Below the pieces are notes generated by a model. That model searched no databases and was not told the origin of the DNA. It worked only from the letters and a program-made list of their open reading frames with translations. 64,000 nucleotides of DNA. Origin: Paenibacillus sp. D2_2. GTDB taxonomy: Bacteria; Bacillota; Bacilli; Paenibacillales; Paenibacillaceae. Position numbers and translations under genes: made by a program. The stretch lies in NCBI RefSeq assembly GCF_031199965.1, contig NZ_CP133605.1, forward strand, positions 3,566,501 through 3,630,500, written 5' to 3'. Below are positions 35,481 through 45,279 of the stretch, piece after piece. Numbering within the stretch: the stretch's first letter is position 1; the number at the start of each line of letters is the position of its first letter.

Positions 35481-36533
35481 CTAATAACCTCCTATATCCG
35501 TAAGTACAAGCGAGAGAAAAATAAGAGTCAATCCCTGCCCATATAGCGTCGGGATACACGGAATTTCATCATAATCCGAAACGTTTGGCATAACTGGTGT
35601 TCCTCCGGATACACCTTGTACTGTCCCATCAGGTTCGATTTGCGCCATAACACATTCTAATGTTTGATTGACTGCTTCCCGGTATGTAGCATCCAACCAC
35701 CCCATTCTAATTCCAGCCAACCACCCCGCCGCGATCCCCGCGCTCCCTGACGTTTCCTCATAGAATTCGGGCTGATCCAATACGGTACTCCACATGCCAC
35801 TTGCTCCTTGATATTGTCGCAGTCCCGCCGCAAGCTGCCGGTATCGCTCGACGATTTCCTCGGCAATCGGAATCAGGGAACCGATCTCCTCGGCAATCCA
35901 GGGACACGCCAGCACAACCCATGCATTGGCACGAGTCCAGCGAGCTGAGGACATATGATGCCCTTCTGCACAATTCCAGCCATGGAACAATACACCCGTT
36001 TGAGTATCCTGGAGCAATCGTAAATGAATAAGCAATTGGAACTCCGCTTCTTTGGCATACTTACTGTCTCCGGTTAACTTCGCAAGTCTAGCCAAAAAGA
36101 GTACGGCCATAAACAGTGTATCCGCCCATACTTGTTCAGAAAAATGGGCATTCTCCGTAACTGTATGCTCAAAAGCGCCTTCTCGCGTGCGTGGTGCTTC
36201 TGTCAGCATCCAATCACCGATTTTGATTGCTGTTTCCAAGTACCATCGGTCCCCGCTAACCCGATACAACTCCGGGAAGATCGCATATGGCGCCATAGAA
36301 TTAATTACGTTCACTTGATCACTCAAATGTTTATTGTCTTCACTCCATTGACGCAAATATTCGATTGCTTCTTGTTTACCAACCAGCTTGGCATAAGCCA
36401 GGATTGAGATTACTCCAACTCCCGGTACCCAATCCCAGCTTCCCATGTTCATTCCCCAGTCATTCACAGTCCGATCGATCATTCGATGATAGACACGTTC
36501 CGCCAATTCCGTTAGTTCATCATTCCCCTTCAT
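35481..36533 (-). CDS. GH105/GH88-type unsaturated glucuronyl/galacturonyl hydrolase
   Basis: 350 residues, an (alpha/alpha)6 barrel without signal peptide. Marks of the YteR/YesR family: GSWDWVPGVGVISILAYAKL (about 31-50), VWADTLFMAVLFLARLAKLTGD (about 137-158; the Asp is the catalytic acid), HHMSSARWTRANAWV (about 193-207) and EETSGSAGIAAGW near 260. It hydrates the 4,5-double bond of uronic acids left by polysaccharide lyases, so pectin-derived oligosaccharides such as unsaturated rhamnogalacturonan are likely substrates. Confidence 0.9.
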   Translation of the reverse strand: MKGNDELTELAERVYHRMIDRTVNDWGMNMGSWDWVPGVGVISILAYAKLVGKQEAIEYLRQWSEDNKHLSDQVNVINSMAPYAIFPELYRVSGDRWYLETAIKIGDWMLTEAPRTREGAFEHTVTENAHFSEQVWADTLFMAVLFLARLAKLTGDSKYAKEAEFQLLIHLRLLQDTQTGVLFHGWNCAEGHHMSSARWTRANAWVVLACPWIAEEIGSLIPIAEEIVERYRQLAAGLRQYQGASGMWSTVLDQPEFYEETSGSAGIAAGWLAGIRMGWLDATYREAVNQTLECVMAQIEPDGTVQGVSGGTPVMPNVSDYDEIPCIPTLYGQGLTLIFLSLVLTDIGGY

Positions 36534-36747
36534 ACGCCCACTCCCTAGATTTCCAAATATGACAACATCCTAAGTAATTCCCTTTCAAGATGTGCTATCT
36601 TTAATGTACGGATCCGAGTTTGCGAGACTTGGCTTCTTGTTCAGATTTTATGGGGATTTTTCCAAATACTCCTGAAAACTTTGAAATGAACCATGTTAAA
36701 ATATCATTACTACCCACCATTCCCTTTGGAACAGGAGAACTAATAAA

Positions 36748-37652
36748 ATGGGTTCAGACTACATCTCTCCCGGCTATCAGTTCGATGACATTACGAATCG
36801 GTTTCTAGATGATTTCCCCGTCCATTGTCATTTCCGTAACGGTATGATCGGTCAAAGCAAGCTGCATGCTCATCGGGGGTACGAGCTCTATTATTGTTTA
36901 GAAGGCCATGGAAAATTACTGGTCGCCGATCGTGTATATTCCTTGTATCCTGGCACCTTTGCCATCATAAAGCCGTACGTCCTGCACTTACCGTCCGTCA
37001 TCGGAACAAAACCTCTTCACCGTGTCGTGCTATCGATCGACGAACATTATATGCAGATCTCATTCAACAACTTGCCGGAATCAGCAATTGCGTACACACC
37101 CTGCTTACTGAGCCGCGCCCCTTCTGGCACTTGTCTGCGGTGAAGATGGATACGATCCGAGAGCTGCTGCTGCGGCTTTCTAAGGAGCTCGCCGACAAGC
37201 CCGTTTTTTACGAGGCGGCAATACACCATCTGCTTACCGAAATGTTCGTTATACTAGCGAGGGAGCGGCATTGTCCCCCAAACATCGACAAATCAGAGAA
37301 CACTGCGTTTGATTTAGCGGAGCGTATATTACAATATTTAACTGTACATTATGCCGACTCGATTGAGGTCAGCCGCTTACATGAACGGTTCAATGTCTCC
37401 CGCTCACATATGTACGATCATTTTAAACAAGCAACCGGCCATTCCTTGAACCGCTATTTAACGCTTTATCGGATCAATCAGGCTAAACGGCTGCTCATGG
37501 ATACTCCACTCTCCGTGACCGAAATCGCCTCCAACGTTGGTTTTGGTGATCTCTCACATTTCTTTCATACGTTCAAAGCGGAAACAGGCCTGACGCCAAG
37601 CACGTTCCGCAAACAGGCCGGACACGAAGTACAACCCTATCGATTGTCATAG
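36748..37652 (+). pseudogene. AraC-family regulator, one frameshift
   Basis: About 301 residues after repair. The N-terminal cupin (KLHAHRGYELYYCLEGHGKLLVAD, about 34-57) is followed by an AraC double HTH (VSRLHERFNVSRSHMYDHFKQATGHSLNRYLTLYRINQAKRLL and VTEIASNVGFGDLSHFFHTFKAETGLTPSTFRK, about 200-285). Loss of one G at 37077-37078 stops the frame early; adding it reads NLPGISNCVHTLL. ATG 36748 follows AGGAGA. It is divergent from the GH105-deacetylase operon and is its likely activator. Confidence 0.88.
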
Positions 37653-37710
37653 AAGCCCTTCGCAAACCTATTAAAATCGCCTATCACAACGGCATTAGGG
37701 TCAATAAAAA

Positions 37711-37751
37711 AGCCGATCCGCAGCGAAACACCTTATCGCTGCGGATCGGCT
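37711..37751. terminator. Strong terminator at the end of the six-gene operon
   Basis: A perfect 16-bp stem, AGCCGATCCGCAGCGA with its complement, is followed on the minus strand by TTTTTT. It lies between the convergent AraC gene and the operon and can serve both. Confidence 0.88.
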
Positions 37752-37762
37752 CCGTCTCATTT

Positions 37763-39472
37763 TTACCAATCGCTTCCCCTGAGAGGCAATGTCAAGCTCA
37801 TCTGCTCATGATTCCATTCACCACTAATCGAGATCTGATCTTTCGACTTCTGAATCGTCGGCGATAATGCCTGCCCTTCGCTATTCAGCAGCATTGTAAA
37901 CAGAAAAGCTGCTTGGCGAATTTGGCGGAAATCGATCGTTTTTCGCTCCCCGGAATAGATCACCCAATCAACTCCAAGCACACCGTCCACTTCGTTTATT
38001 TCCCATCGCCAGGAGGCATCCTCAGCCTGCCGATCGTCAAAGGCCGCAAACCAGTTGTGCAGCGTGATCGTTATTCCGCTGGCTCCGCCGATACGAATGA
38101 CCGCTTCCTTCCCTTCAGCTTGACTTTCCATCCGCTCTAGACAGCCGCTAATCTCTAAACGAAGCCGGAAGTCTGTCGCTTCAATCATCCCATCAATTTT
38201 ATCCAGATTCGGGTGTGTATCTCCGCCATTCGTAATAAAATGCACGCCATACAGCACATGCTCTTCACGCTGTGCACTATTGAAAATTGCTGAACAATAG
38301 TCATAACCGTCATGCAAGCAGCGTAAATGCATGTAGGTTGGCTGACCGCCGTTATCCAAATAAGCAAGCAAGGTCCGTGTCTGATTCCACATAATCTCCT
38401 TATTAAAGGTGCCGAGAGTATAATTTGGCGTCATATAGGTCGTCGCCCATTTTTCTGACTGATCATGTTCATTGATTGCGAAGCATTTTTGTAGCTCACG
38501 TTCCTCAGCAACAAGCATCCGCGCTGCTGTAGCTTCTGGGCAATGTATGCCGCTCTTGTACCATTCCTCATCGTACGGAAAGTCCACCCATTCAAAAAAT
38601 TGCAAGGTTCCTCCTGTAGCATATTGCAGGAAGGCTTTATGGTTATTGTTTAACAGAGTGTTATAACAGCGGCTATGCGGCCCCGACCACTGGCCTGTCG
38701 CAGCATGATAATAGTCCGCCACCGAACTCCAAGCCATATCGAGCAGTTCTCCGCTCAGTTGCTTGGCTCGTTCAAGCTTTGTTTCTGTATGCAGCTTGGA
38801 TAATTCCAGAATAGCAACCGTTGTATAAGTCGGGCTGTTATATTCCTGAAAGGCCTGTCGCACCTGCGTGAATTGATGCAGCTTCTCCAGACGATTCAGA
38901 CCATACGTCTCATAACGCTTCTCGCCGAACACCTCACCAGCGACTAAGGTGACAAAGGCGCCCATAATGGCAATATTGGTATAGCCAGGCCCTACATCCC
39001 GCTTAATAATCGCATCGCACGCGTTATAGATCGCTTGCTTTACCTCCGCGTACAGCTGCACAGGGAATTTCTCGCCATGACGCGATAATGCCAGCACAAG
39101 CTGTTTGCCGCAAAAATCCGCCCAGTTCCAATCCGGCGGTGACATTTGCTCAAGCGGCTCCTCGTAGAACCACGACCAGATCCCGAATGTATTGCGGCTA
39201 CGATCTGTATCCTGCAAGGAGACAACTTTGGCAAAAATGTCAAAGGCGCGCGCTTCATAGCGCTCCTCTTCTGTGTCAAGCAAACCAAGCGCATAGATGA
39301 GTGAATGAAGCGTAGAGTGAATGACATCGGCTTTTTTTATGGTCGTATGATAGCCTGGACTGCTAAATGGCGAGGTGAGCATCTGAATCTCGGGATTATA
39401 TGCCGACTCTTTAGATTCAATCTTCCGCCGCAGCATTTCCAGTTCCTCTAGTTGCTGAAATTGTTTATTCAC
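37763..39472 (-). CDS. Protein of unknown function, last gene of the polysaccharide operon
   Basis: 569 residues, no signal peptide. I do not recognise a family. The first 330 residues are helical with Trp/Tyr-rich stretches (FGIWSWFYEEPLEQMSPPDWNWADFCGKQL, then GPGYTNIAIMGAFVTLVAGE, and HAATGQWSGPHSRCYNTLLNNN). The last 200 look beta-rich (GVHFITNGGDTHPNLDKIDG, ITITLHNWFAAF). An (alpha/alpha) toroid followed by a beta sandwich would fit, as in heparinase-like lyases and some glycosidases; this is inference. GTG 39472 lies behind AAGGAGAGG. Its place after an SLH-anchored glycosidase suggests a cytoplasmic carbohydrate-active enzyme. Confidence 0.7.
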   Translation of the reverse strand: MNKQFQQLEELEMLRRKIESKESAYNPEIQMLTSPFSSPGYHTTIKKADVIHSTLHSLIYALGLLDTEEERYEARAFDIFAKVVSLQDTDRSRNTFGIWSWFYEEPLEQMSPPDWNWADFCGKQLVLALSRHGEKFPVQLYAEVKQAIYNACDAIIKRDVGPGYTNIAIMGAFVTLVAGEVFGEKRYETYGLNRLEKLHQFTQVRQAFQEYNSPTYTTVAILELSKLHTETKLERAKQLSGELLDMAWSSVADYYHAATGQWSGPHSRCYNTLLNNNHKAFLQYATGGTLQFFEWVDFPYDEEWYKSGIHCPEATAARMLVAEERELQKCFAINEHDQSEKWATTYMTPNYTLGTFNKEIMWNQTRTLLAYLDNGGQPTYMHLRCLHDGYDYCSAIFNSAQREEHVLYGVHFITNGGDTHPNLDKIDGMIEATDFRLRLEISGCLERMESQAEGKEAVIRIGGASGITITLHNWFAAFDDRQAEDASWRWEINEVDGVLGVDWVIYSGERKTIDFRQIRQAAFLFTMLLNSEGQALSPTIQKSKDQISISGEWNHEQMSLTLPLRGSDW

Positions 39473-39537
39473 GGTATTCCTCTCCTTGTTTCCCGCAGCC
39501 TCATCATCTGATGCGGCTGCGGTGCTTTTCTAATCGT

Positions 39538-42500
39538 TTATTTAGCTGATTGCTCAATCAATCTTACAGCTACAACCGCTGCTTCCGCCCGGGTAACGAT
39601 GCCGGCTGGCTTGAACAGCCCAGCTCCCGTACCTTCCATCAACCCACTAGCTGCTACTTGCGCTACATACGATTGCGCCCACAAAGGTATTTGCTCCGCA
39701 TCGCGGAACTGGTTTAGCTCCCCGCTTCCAGCAGCCATGCCAGTTGCTGCACGTGCCAGCACTGCAGCCAGCTCTACGCGAGTAATGCCTTCCTGCGGAC
39801 GGAAGCTGCCATCGCTATAGCCCGTAATCCAGCCAGCTTGCACCGCTGCTGCTACTGAATCCGTCGCCCAATTCCCGATGTGCGACTGATCCATGAACGG
39901 TAGTCTCTGATTTGCACTTGCCGGTTGCAGCGCCCGCACCAGCATCGCTACTAATTCCTGACGGCTCACAGTCTGGTCTGGACGGAAGGTATTATCGCTA
40001 TAGCCTGTTACGATACCCGCTTGCACCGCTTTTTCAATCCAGGACTCACCCCAGTGACCTGCGATATCTTTCAACTCACTCTTCTGTACCGGCTCCGGCT
40101 TATCCGAGGTGCGATTCAGCGCAAATACGGCATAAATGCCCAGTTGCTTGATCTCGGCGGTTATGCTGCCACCTTCTGCTTTGCTGCCGATTTCAATCCA
40201 CTTCTTCTGCTGCTCATCATAGCGTTGAAGGGACGCATATTGATCGTCTTTGACCTGCTTCGCATCGAATGCCAGACGCAATGAGGCAGATTTTTTCAGT
40301 TCTCCCGCCGGCTCTCTTCGCAATTGGAACATCGGACTTAGCAGTTGCAGTTGTGGACCGTCTAGCTTCTCAAGCTCTTCAATTATTATCCGGCTACCGG
40401 TATCCGTAGCTCCGGCTGGAATCGTCAGCGTAATCTGCTGGCCGAGACTAACCTCCCCAGCCGCCCCGCCTGGCAGATATAACTGACCGGTATTCGATCG
40501 ATAAACATCAGGCTTGATCACACCCGTATATACAGGAGGATCAACCGGCGGTTCTACCGGCGCCGTTTCAATTGCAATCGTCACCGTTGCCGTGTTCGAA
40601 TAGCCGTAACCGTCATGAACCCGGAACGTGAACGCATCTTTTCCCGACGCCGAGGCATTCGGCCTATAGACGAATTCTCCCTTGACGGCATCGGTCAGTT
40701 CTACCACGCCCTGCTTGCTCTGCCCGACAATTTCATAAGTCAATGTGGTTCCTTCGGCATGATCGGCTTCCAGCTTTCCTTGCAACCCCGAGCCAATTTT
40801 TACGGTATAGGATCCGTCGAAGGCAACCGGAGCAGACTCCGTATGCACCCATTGCATTGTACGAAATAAACTTGCGCGCTTCTCAAGACCGATCCCTGAT
40901 CCCCATTCCATCCATCCACGTCTTCCGTTACCGTTGTTGTCATTGACAAGCAAAGAGAAGCTCATCACTTCATTACGCAGTGGAAGCACCGGTGTCAGCT
41001 CAGACCACGGCAATGCCATTTGATACACAGTGATCTTCTTACTTTCATCTCGCTTCACCACAAGCTTGCCATTCGTAATAGGACCTTTATCGATTCCCGG
41101 CGGAGCTGCAAATCGATACATTTGTGGACCTTCTGGCGTATCCGACAGGCCAATTTCATACCAGCTGCTGCTTTCCCCAGGTACTCCGGATGTGATAGCA
41201 AATTGAATGCTGTCATTGTTCCAAATTTGGACTCCAACAGCCTTTGCAGAGTGAATCTCATCCTTAATTTGTGCTGTCAGATAGAGATGATCTTGGTCAT
41301 AATTCAGCCATATATCTCCACGAACATCGATCTTGCCGCTAAAACCTGATAGTAGAACTTCCTTGCCTTTTGACAAATCGATTGTTGGAGCTGAAGCCTC
41401 TAGCTCTGGCTCAATTTCTCCACTAATGTTTACAGTACGCTGCAGAATGGGGTTAAAGCCAAAATTCCCTTCGTATCGATACACATCCAAATCGTTAAAT
41501 TTCACTTGTACAGAAGCCTTGTAATTTTCTCCAAATCCAAATGTAGGTAGTGAAATACGAAATGACTCTGATGCCATTGGAGGAATACTGATATTCCATG
41601 CCTGCCGTCCGGACTGATTACCTACACTCCACTCCACTTCTTTTGCTTGTAGTGCATGCAGCTTACTAAAGTTTGTCACCTCAATATATAATGCTTGATC
41701 ATATTGGCCTTCCGCACCTTCTACTTGTTCTACAACCGGACGCACCTTTACTTCCTTGGCTTTATCAACCTTAAGTTCATATCCGAGTTTACCAACCTTC
41801 TGCTCTCCCACCATTAAATAAACCGGAATATACCGATAGCCTTCGCGAGTGTCCTCTATAGAAATTGACTTTTCAATAGATTGACCTGGTTCGATCGTAA
41901 CCAAATGCGCTTTCCCTTCTACATTCATTGTGAAGGAAAGTTTGGATTTGCTCGTGTTTGTCATAGACACTGTAAATTGACCTGCATCCCCTACTACAGT
42001 AGATTGACCATTAATAGTAATGGTAGGTTCCACGGTGATTTGGCCGACATCACCTTTTACATAGTACGGCTCGCCAGAAAGGGACAATATAACTTTTCCG
42101 TTAAGCGGCGCGTACAGCTCCGAATTACCCATCATATCGGTAATTTCGATTGGCGTATCTGTGGCAATATTGATGATCGTATCCTCCATCGCCCATATAA
42201 CACGCAACGGCCTTTGATCCTTAACAAACCGATAACTGCGAATTGGATCCTGAACGGCCTCCACTTCTTCAAACTGCGCATTTGTCAGTTCTCTAGTCAT
42301 TACTGCGTAGCTCACATAAGCAGGCTTGGCTGTATATGCCCCAATCGAGCTTTTTTCATTTCGGATCATCCCAAAATTATCTTCATTTAAATCCGCTTGA
42401 ATGCCATCGTCCATCAGGTCATACCAAATCATCTTTTCCACACCGCTGCCTAATGCGATGACATGCCCTTGCAGCAGATAGTCCGCTTGCAGCTTCTCAT

Positions 42501-45240
42501 TAATGCCGCGGGATCCGACAAAGGTTGGCCAGCCGAACTCCGTCAGCCAAATCGGCACCAGGTTTCCGTTATTGTACTTTTTGATTAACGTTTTCAGGCC
42601 ATCCAGTTTCCCAGCCAGCTCTTCGGGCGCATTAGGATATTCATATTCCTGCACAGCAATGGCGTCAAGATAATCCATCCCGCCGAGCTTGAGCACTTCC
42701 TCAATCCAATCCAGCTGGATGCCGGCGGATACAATACCGACAATCGGCAGATCCGGATGCTCTTCTTTTACAACCTCATAGGTTTTTTTCAATAACTTAA
42801 AATAATAGTCGGGCTGTGAGTTTGCCGGGCTGTTGCCACGCTTGCCAAATCCGCCGTTAAACTCGTTGTACACATTCATGGCGATAATCTGGTCTTTGTA
42901 CTGATTCACATATGCTTTGGCATAATTCGCCATGCCTAGTCGCCCTTCATCTGTATAAGGGGTTCCGTTATTGTCGTAAAATGGGTTATTATAAGCAGCA
43001 ACGTACAGCATCGGAATGCCTTCCTGCTTCAATCTAGCCATATAATTCTCCAGATCAGGAAAATAGGTATAGACTCCTTTTTCTTTCTCGATGTAGGCCC
43101 ATTCAATTCCATCACGAACAAAGGTGGCTCCCGCATATTTTACAAGCTTCACAAGATCCGCATTCCAGCCGTATGCAATGCGATGCAAATGCGTATTGAT
43201 TCCAAAAGGTGAATTACCATTTGTCGGAGCTGTGAAAGGTTCAAGAACAGAATATGATGTCTTCAAAGGAATCGGCGAGCTACCGCTCTTTTCAGCCTGT
43301 GCTTCAAGGGTAAAATAGCCTAAACCGCTAGCTGTAACTGTGATGGCAGCCTGCCCGTTAACGGTTTGTGCCGTGCCCTCAGCAACCTTCGTGCCATTAA
43401 GATCGAAGGCTTTCCAGCTCACATTCGGCCTGACTGTTTCAACGATGAACTGAATAGGTTCATTATTCAAAAAAACATTGCCAAGCACGGTCTGCTTGAA
43501 CTTCGTATCTGGCAAGGTAACGGTTAGAATAGGTCCATCCTGGCTCCATTCTCCTGCCGCATTCCCTGCTTCTACTTTAAAGGTATAACGTTCACCAATT
43601 ACAAGACCTTCAACTGCATAACTCGTCGCTTGACCACTAATTGTGTCAATCAACGTACCATTTTGATAGATGCGATATTGGGTCACACCTGCCGGGTCTG
43701 CAGCAGCCCCCCATTGTAAACCTACAGCTTCCTCTTCCATGCTTTGCAAATGCAGCGTGCTGCCGGCCGGCCAGCTTGGTGCCGTCTCATTCGCCCGCGA
43801 GCCGCTAATCGATAGATAAGGCTGGTTTTCTGCATTTTCCCTGCTATTGATGCTGACCACGAGCCCAACATCTACTAATTGCAGCAAACCAAAGCTAACC
43901 TTTTCTTTTCCTTTCCTGATTTGATCCTTCACATAGGATGTAACGTCAACCTGATGCCATTTCCAGGTCATATTCATTGGAACCTTGCTAAGATAATGGA
44001 CTACCTCTGGTTTTGTAGCCCAAGTCATCTCCGTTTCCTTCCAGGAGTGATCCTCCAATCCGAATACAACCGTATCGATGGCACTACCTCCTCCATCCGC
44101 AACTGCTCCATAGAAGTTCAGTGTTGCCGTGCCAATTTCTTCTGTAAGCGCTTCCGTATCGAATTTAATAAAAGATTGGCGGGTCACGTTCGGATCTGCC
44201 TTCATATTTTTAACGAGCAATTTGTCACTCGTTCCATAATTCATCTGACTTGCGCCGCCTGCATTAACATAGGTGTCCTCAATTGCAGGAAGCTTAACGA
44301 GATCTGGCATGGTTACGACTGCTTCCGGACCGTCCTGTGACCAATTGTTAGACGGATCTCCCGCTTCCACCTTGAAGAAATAATTTTGCTTCGATGCCAA
44401 TCCCTTTACATGATAATCCCTTTGTGTTGCAGGTACAGTTGCTATCAACATATCATCCTGATAAATCCGATAGGATACAACCATTTGATTGTCTACGGCA
44501 CATGTCCACTGAAGATCAACAGCATCCTCTGCAGACTGAATAGCTTTTAGCTCGCTGCCACTCGGCCAGCTAGGGGGTATAGAATCCTCAGGAGCCTTAT
44601 ATTTCACTTCCACATAGGGCTGTTGAATCGTGTTCTCCTTGCTGTTTAGAATGACTGCTAAACCTTGCCCTCCTGGCATGTCAGGCTGGACAAAGGCAAT
44701 ACTCATCATCTTATCCGCCGTCAGTTGTTCAATGACTTGTTCAGTTATATCAATCTCGTAGCTCTTTACTGTCTTATCCAACGTAATGGAGGACATAGCT
44801 TGGGATTCATAAGATGGTTTCGTGTTCCAGGTGATCGTCTTTTCGGACCAATTATTATCCATCACCTTGTGAAGCTGAATATTGGCTTGATTCCCTTCCC
44901 CAACAGCACCATACACAACTAGTGTTACAGACTCCACTTCTGCAGAGAAGCCTGAAAAATCGAATTTCATATAACTTTCTCGAGTTAATTCCGGGCTGCC
45001 TTTCTTAATAACCAACGCCTTATCCTCACCAAAATTGATATTAGCAAAAGCATTTGAGCTTCGCACATATGCATCATCTAGTGGTAACAACTGGATTGAG
45101 TGAGGACTAACTTCTCCTGCTTGATCTAGAGCATCTTCATTCGCATGGATTGATGAGATATTTATCTGAAACAAAGTGGTGCAAATCATTGTCAGAATGA
45201 GAAACTGAGCTAATACTGTTACTGATCTTCTTCCTCTCAT
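39538..45240 (-). CDS. Giant SLH-anchored multidomain glycoside hydrolase (clan A-like barrel)
   Basis: 1900 residues, exported and held on the cell wall. From the N-terminus: signal peptide (1-32); DNRLRE/CBM96-like module (about 50-215); fibronectin III (about 225-315); second DNRLRE-like module (about 320-480); second FN3 (about 490-585); a beta module; a TIM barrel (about 685-1000) with acid/base Glu793 in NVYNEFNGG and nucleophile Glu901 in WLTEFGWP; beta domains; a CBM9-like module (about 1283-1466); a cadherin-like Ig domain (about 1470-1560); a ZU5-like segment; three SLH repeats (about 1721-1900). The two Glu motifs at strand ends mark clan GH-A; I cannot name the family. ATG 45240 follows GGGAGG. 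It lies in an ABC-transporter operon. Confidence 0.88.
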   Translation of the reverse strand: MRGRRSVTVLAQFLILTMICTTLFQINISSIHANEDALDQAGEVSPHSIQLLPLDDAYVRSSNAFANINFGEDKALVIKKGSPELTRESYMKFDFSGFSAEVESVTLVVYGAVGEGNQANIQLHKVMDNNWSEKTITWNTKPSYESQAMSSITLDKTVKSYEIDITEQVIEQLTADKMMSIAFVQPDMPGGQGLAVILNSKENTIQQPYVEVKYKAPEDSIPPSWPSGSELKAIQSAEDAVDLQWTCAVDNQMVVSYRIYQDDMLIATVPATQRDYHVKGLASKQNYFFKVEAGDPSNNWSQDGPEAVVTMPDLVKLPAIEDTYVNAGGASQMNYGTSDKLLVKNMKADPNVTRQSFIKFDTEALTEEIGTATLNFYGAVADGGGSAIDTVVFGLEDHSWKETEMTWATKPEVVHYLSKVPMNMTWKWHQVDVTSYVKDQIRKGKEKVSFGLLQLVDVGLVVSINSRENAENQPYLSISGSRANETAPSWPAGSTLHLQSMEEEAVGLQWGAAADPAGVTQYRIYQNGTLIDTISGQATSYAVEGLVIGERYTFKVEAGNAAGEWSQDGPILTVTLPDTKFKQTVLGNVFLNNEPIQFIVETVRPNVSWKAFDLNGTKVAEGTAQTVNGQAAITVTASGLGYFTLEAQAEKSGSSPIPLKTSYSVLEPFTAPTNGNSPFGINTHLHRIAYGWNADLVKLVKYAGATFVRDGIEWAYIEKEKGVYTYFPDLENYMARLKQEGIPMLYVAAYNNPFYDNNGTPYTDEGRLGMANYAKAYVNQYKDQIIAMNVYNEFNGGFGKRGNSPANSQPDYYFKLLKKTYEVVKEEHPDLPIVGIVSAGIQLDWIEEVLKLGGMDYLDAIAVQEYEYPNAPEELAGKLDGLKTLIKKYNNGNLVPIWLTEFGWPTFVGSRGINEKLQADYLLQGHVIALGSGVEKMIWYDLMDDGIQADLNEDNFGMIRNEKSSIGAYTAKPAYVSYAVMTRELTNAQFEEVEAVQDPIRSYRFVKDQRPLRVIWAMEDTIINIATDTPIEITDMMGNSELYAPLNGKVILSLSGEPYYVKGDVGQITVEPTITINGQSTVVGDAGQFTVSMTNTSKSKLSFTMNVEGKAHLVTIEPGQSIEKSISIEDTREGYRYIPVYLMVGEQKVGKLGYELKVDKAKEVKVRPVVEQVEGAEGQYDQALYIEVTNFSKLHALQAKEVEWSVGNQSGRQAWNISIPPMASESFRISLPTFGFGENYKASVQVKFNDLDVYRYEGNFGFNPILQRTVNISGEIEPELEASAPTIDLSKGKEVLLSGFSGKIDVRGDIWLNYDQDHLYLTAQIKDEIHSAKAVGVQIWNNDSIQFAITSGVPGESSSWYEIGLSDTPEGPQMYRFAAPPGIDKGPITNGKLVVKRDESKKITVYQMALPWSELTPVLPLRNEVMSFSLLVNDNNGNGRRGWMEWGSGIGLEKRASLFRTMQWVHTESAPVAFDGSYTVKIGSGLQGKLEADHAEGTTLTYEIVGQSKQGVVELTDAVKGEFVYRPNASASGKDAFTFRVHDGYGYSNTATVTIAIETAPVEPPVDPPVYTGVIKPDVYRSNTGQLYLPGGAAGEVSLGQQITLTIPAGATDTGSRIIIEELEKLDGPQLQLLSPMFQLRREPAGELKKSASLRLAFDAKQVKDDQYASLQRYDEQQKKWIEIGSKAEGGSITAEIKQLGIYAVFALNRTSDKPEPVQKSELKDIAGHWGESWIEKAVQAGIVTGYSDNTFRPDQTVSRQELVAMLVRALQPASANQRLPFMDQSHIGNWATDSVAAAVQAGWITGYSDGSFRPQEGITRVELAAVLARAATGMAAGSGELNQFRDAEQIPLWAQSYVAQVAASGLMEGTGAGLFKPAGIVTRAEAAVVAVRLIEQSAK

Positions 45241-45279
45241 GTTCCATCCTCCCAAAAAATATTGGTGAAGCAACGCTGA

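Noticed and set aside
37711..37751. Further copy of the 27-bp repeat (contains GCGAAACACCTTATCGCT)
   Set aside because: The likeness covers only part of a unit and lies in the loop region of a perfect terminator; no 50-bp partner units surround it.
41881..42390. Plus-strand frame of 169 codons inside the giant SLH gene
   Set aside because: Antisense shadow in a long, continuous, domain-rich reading frame.
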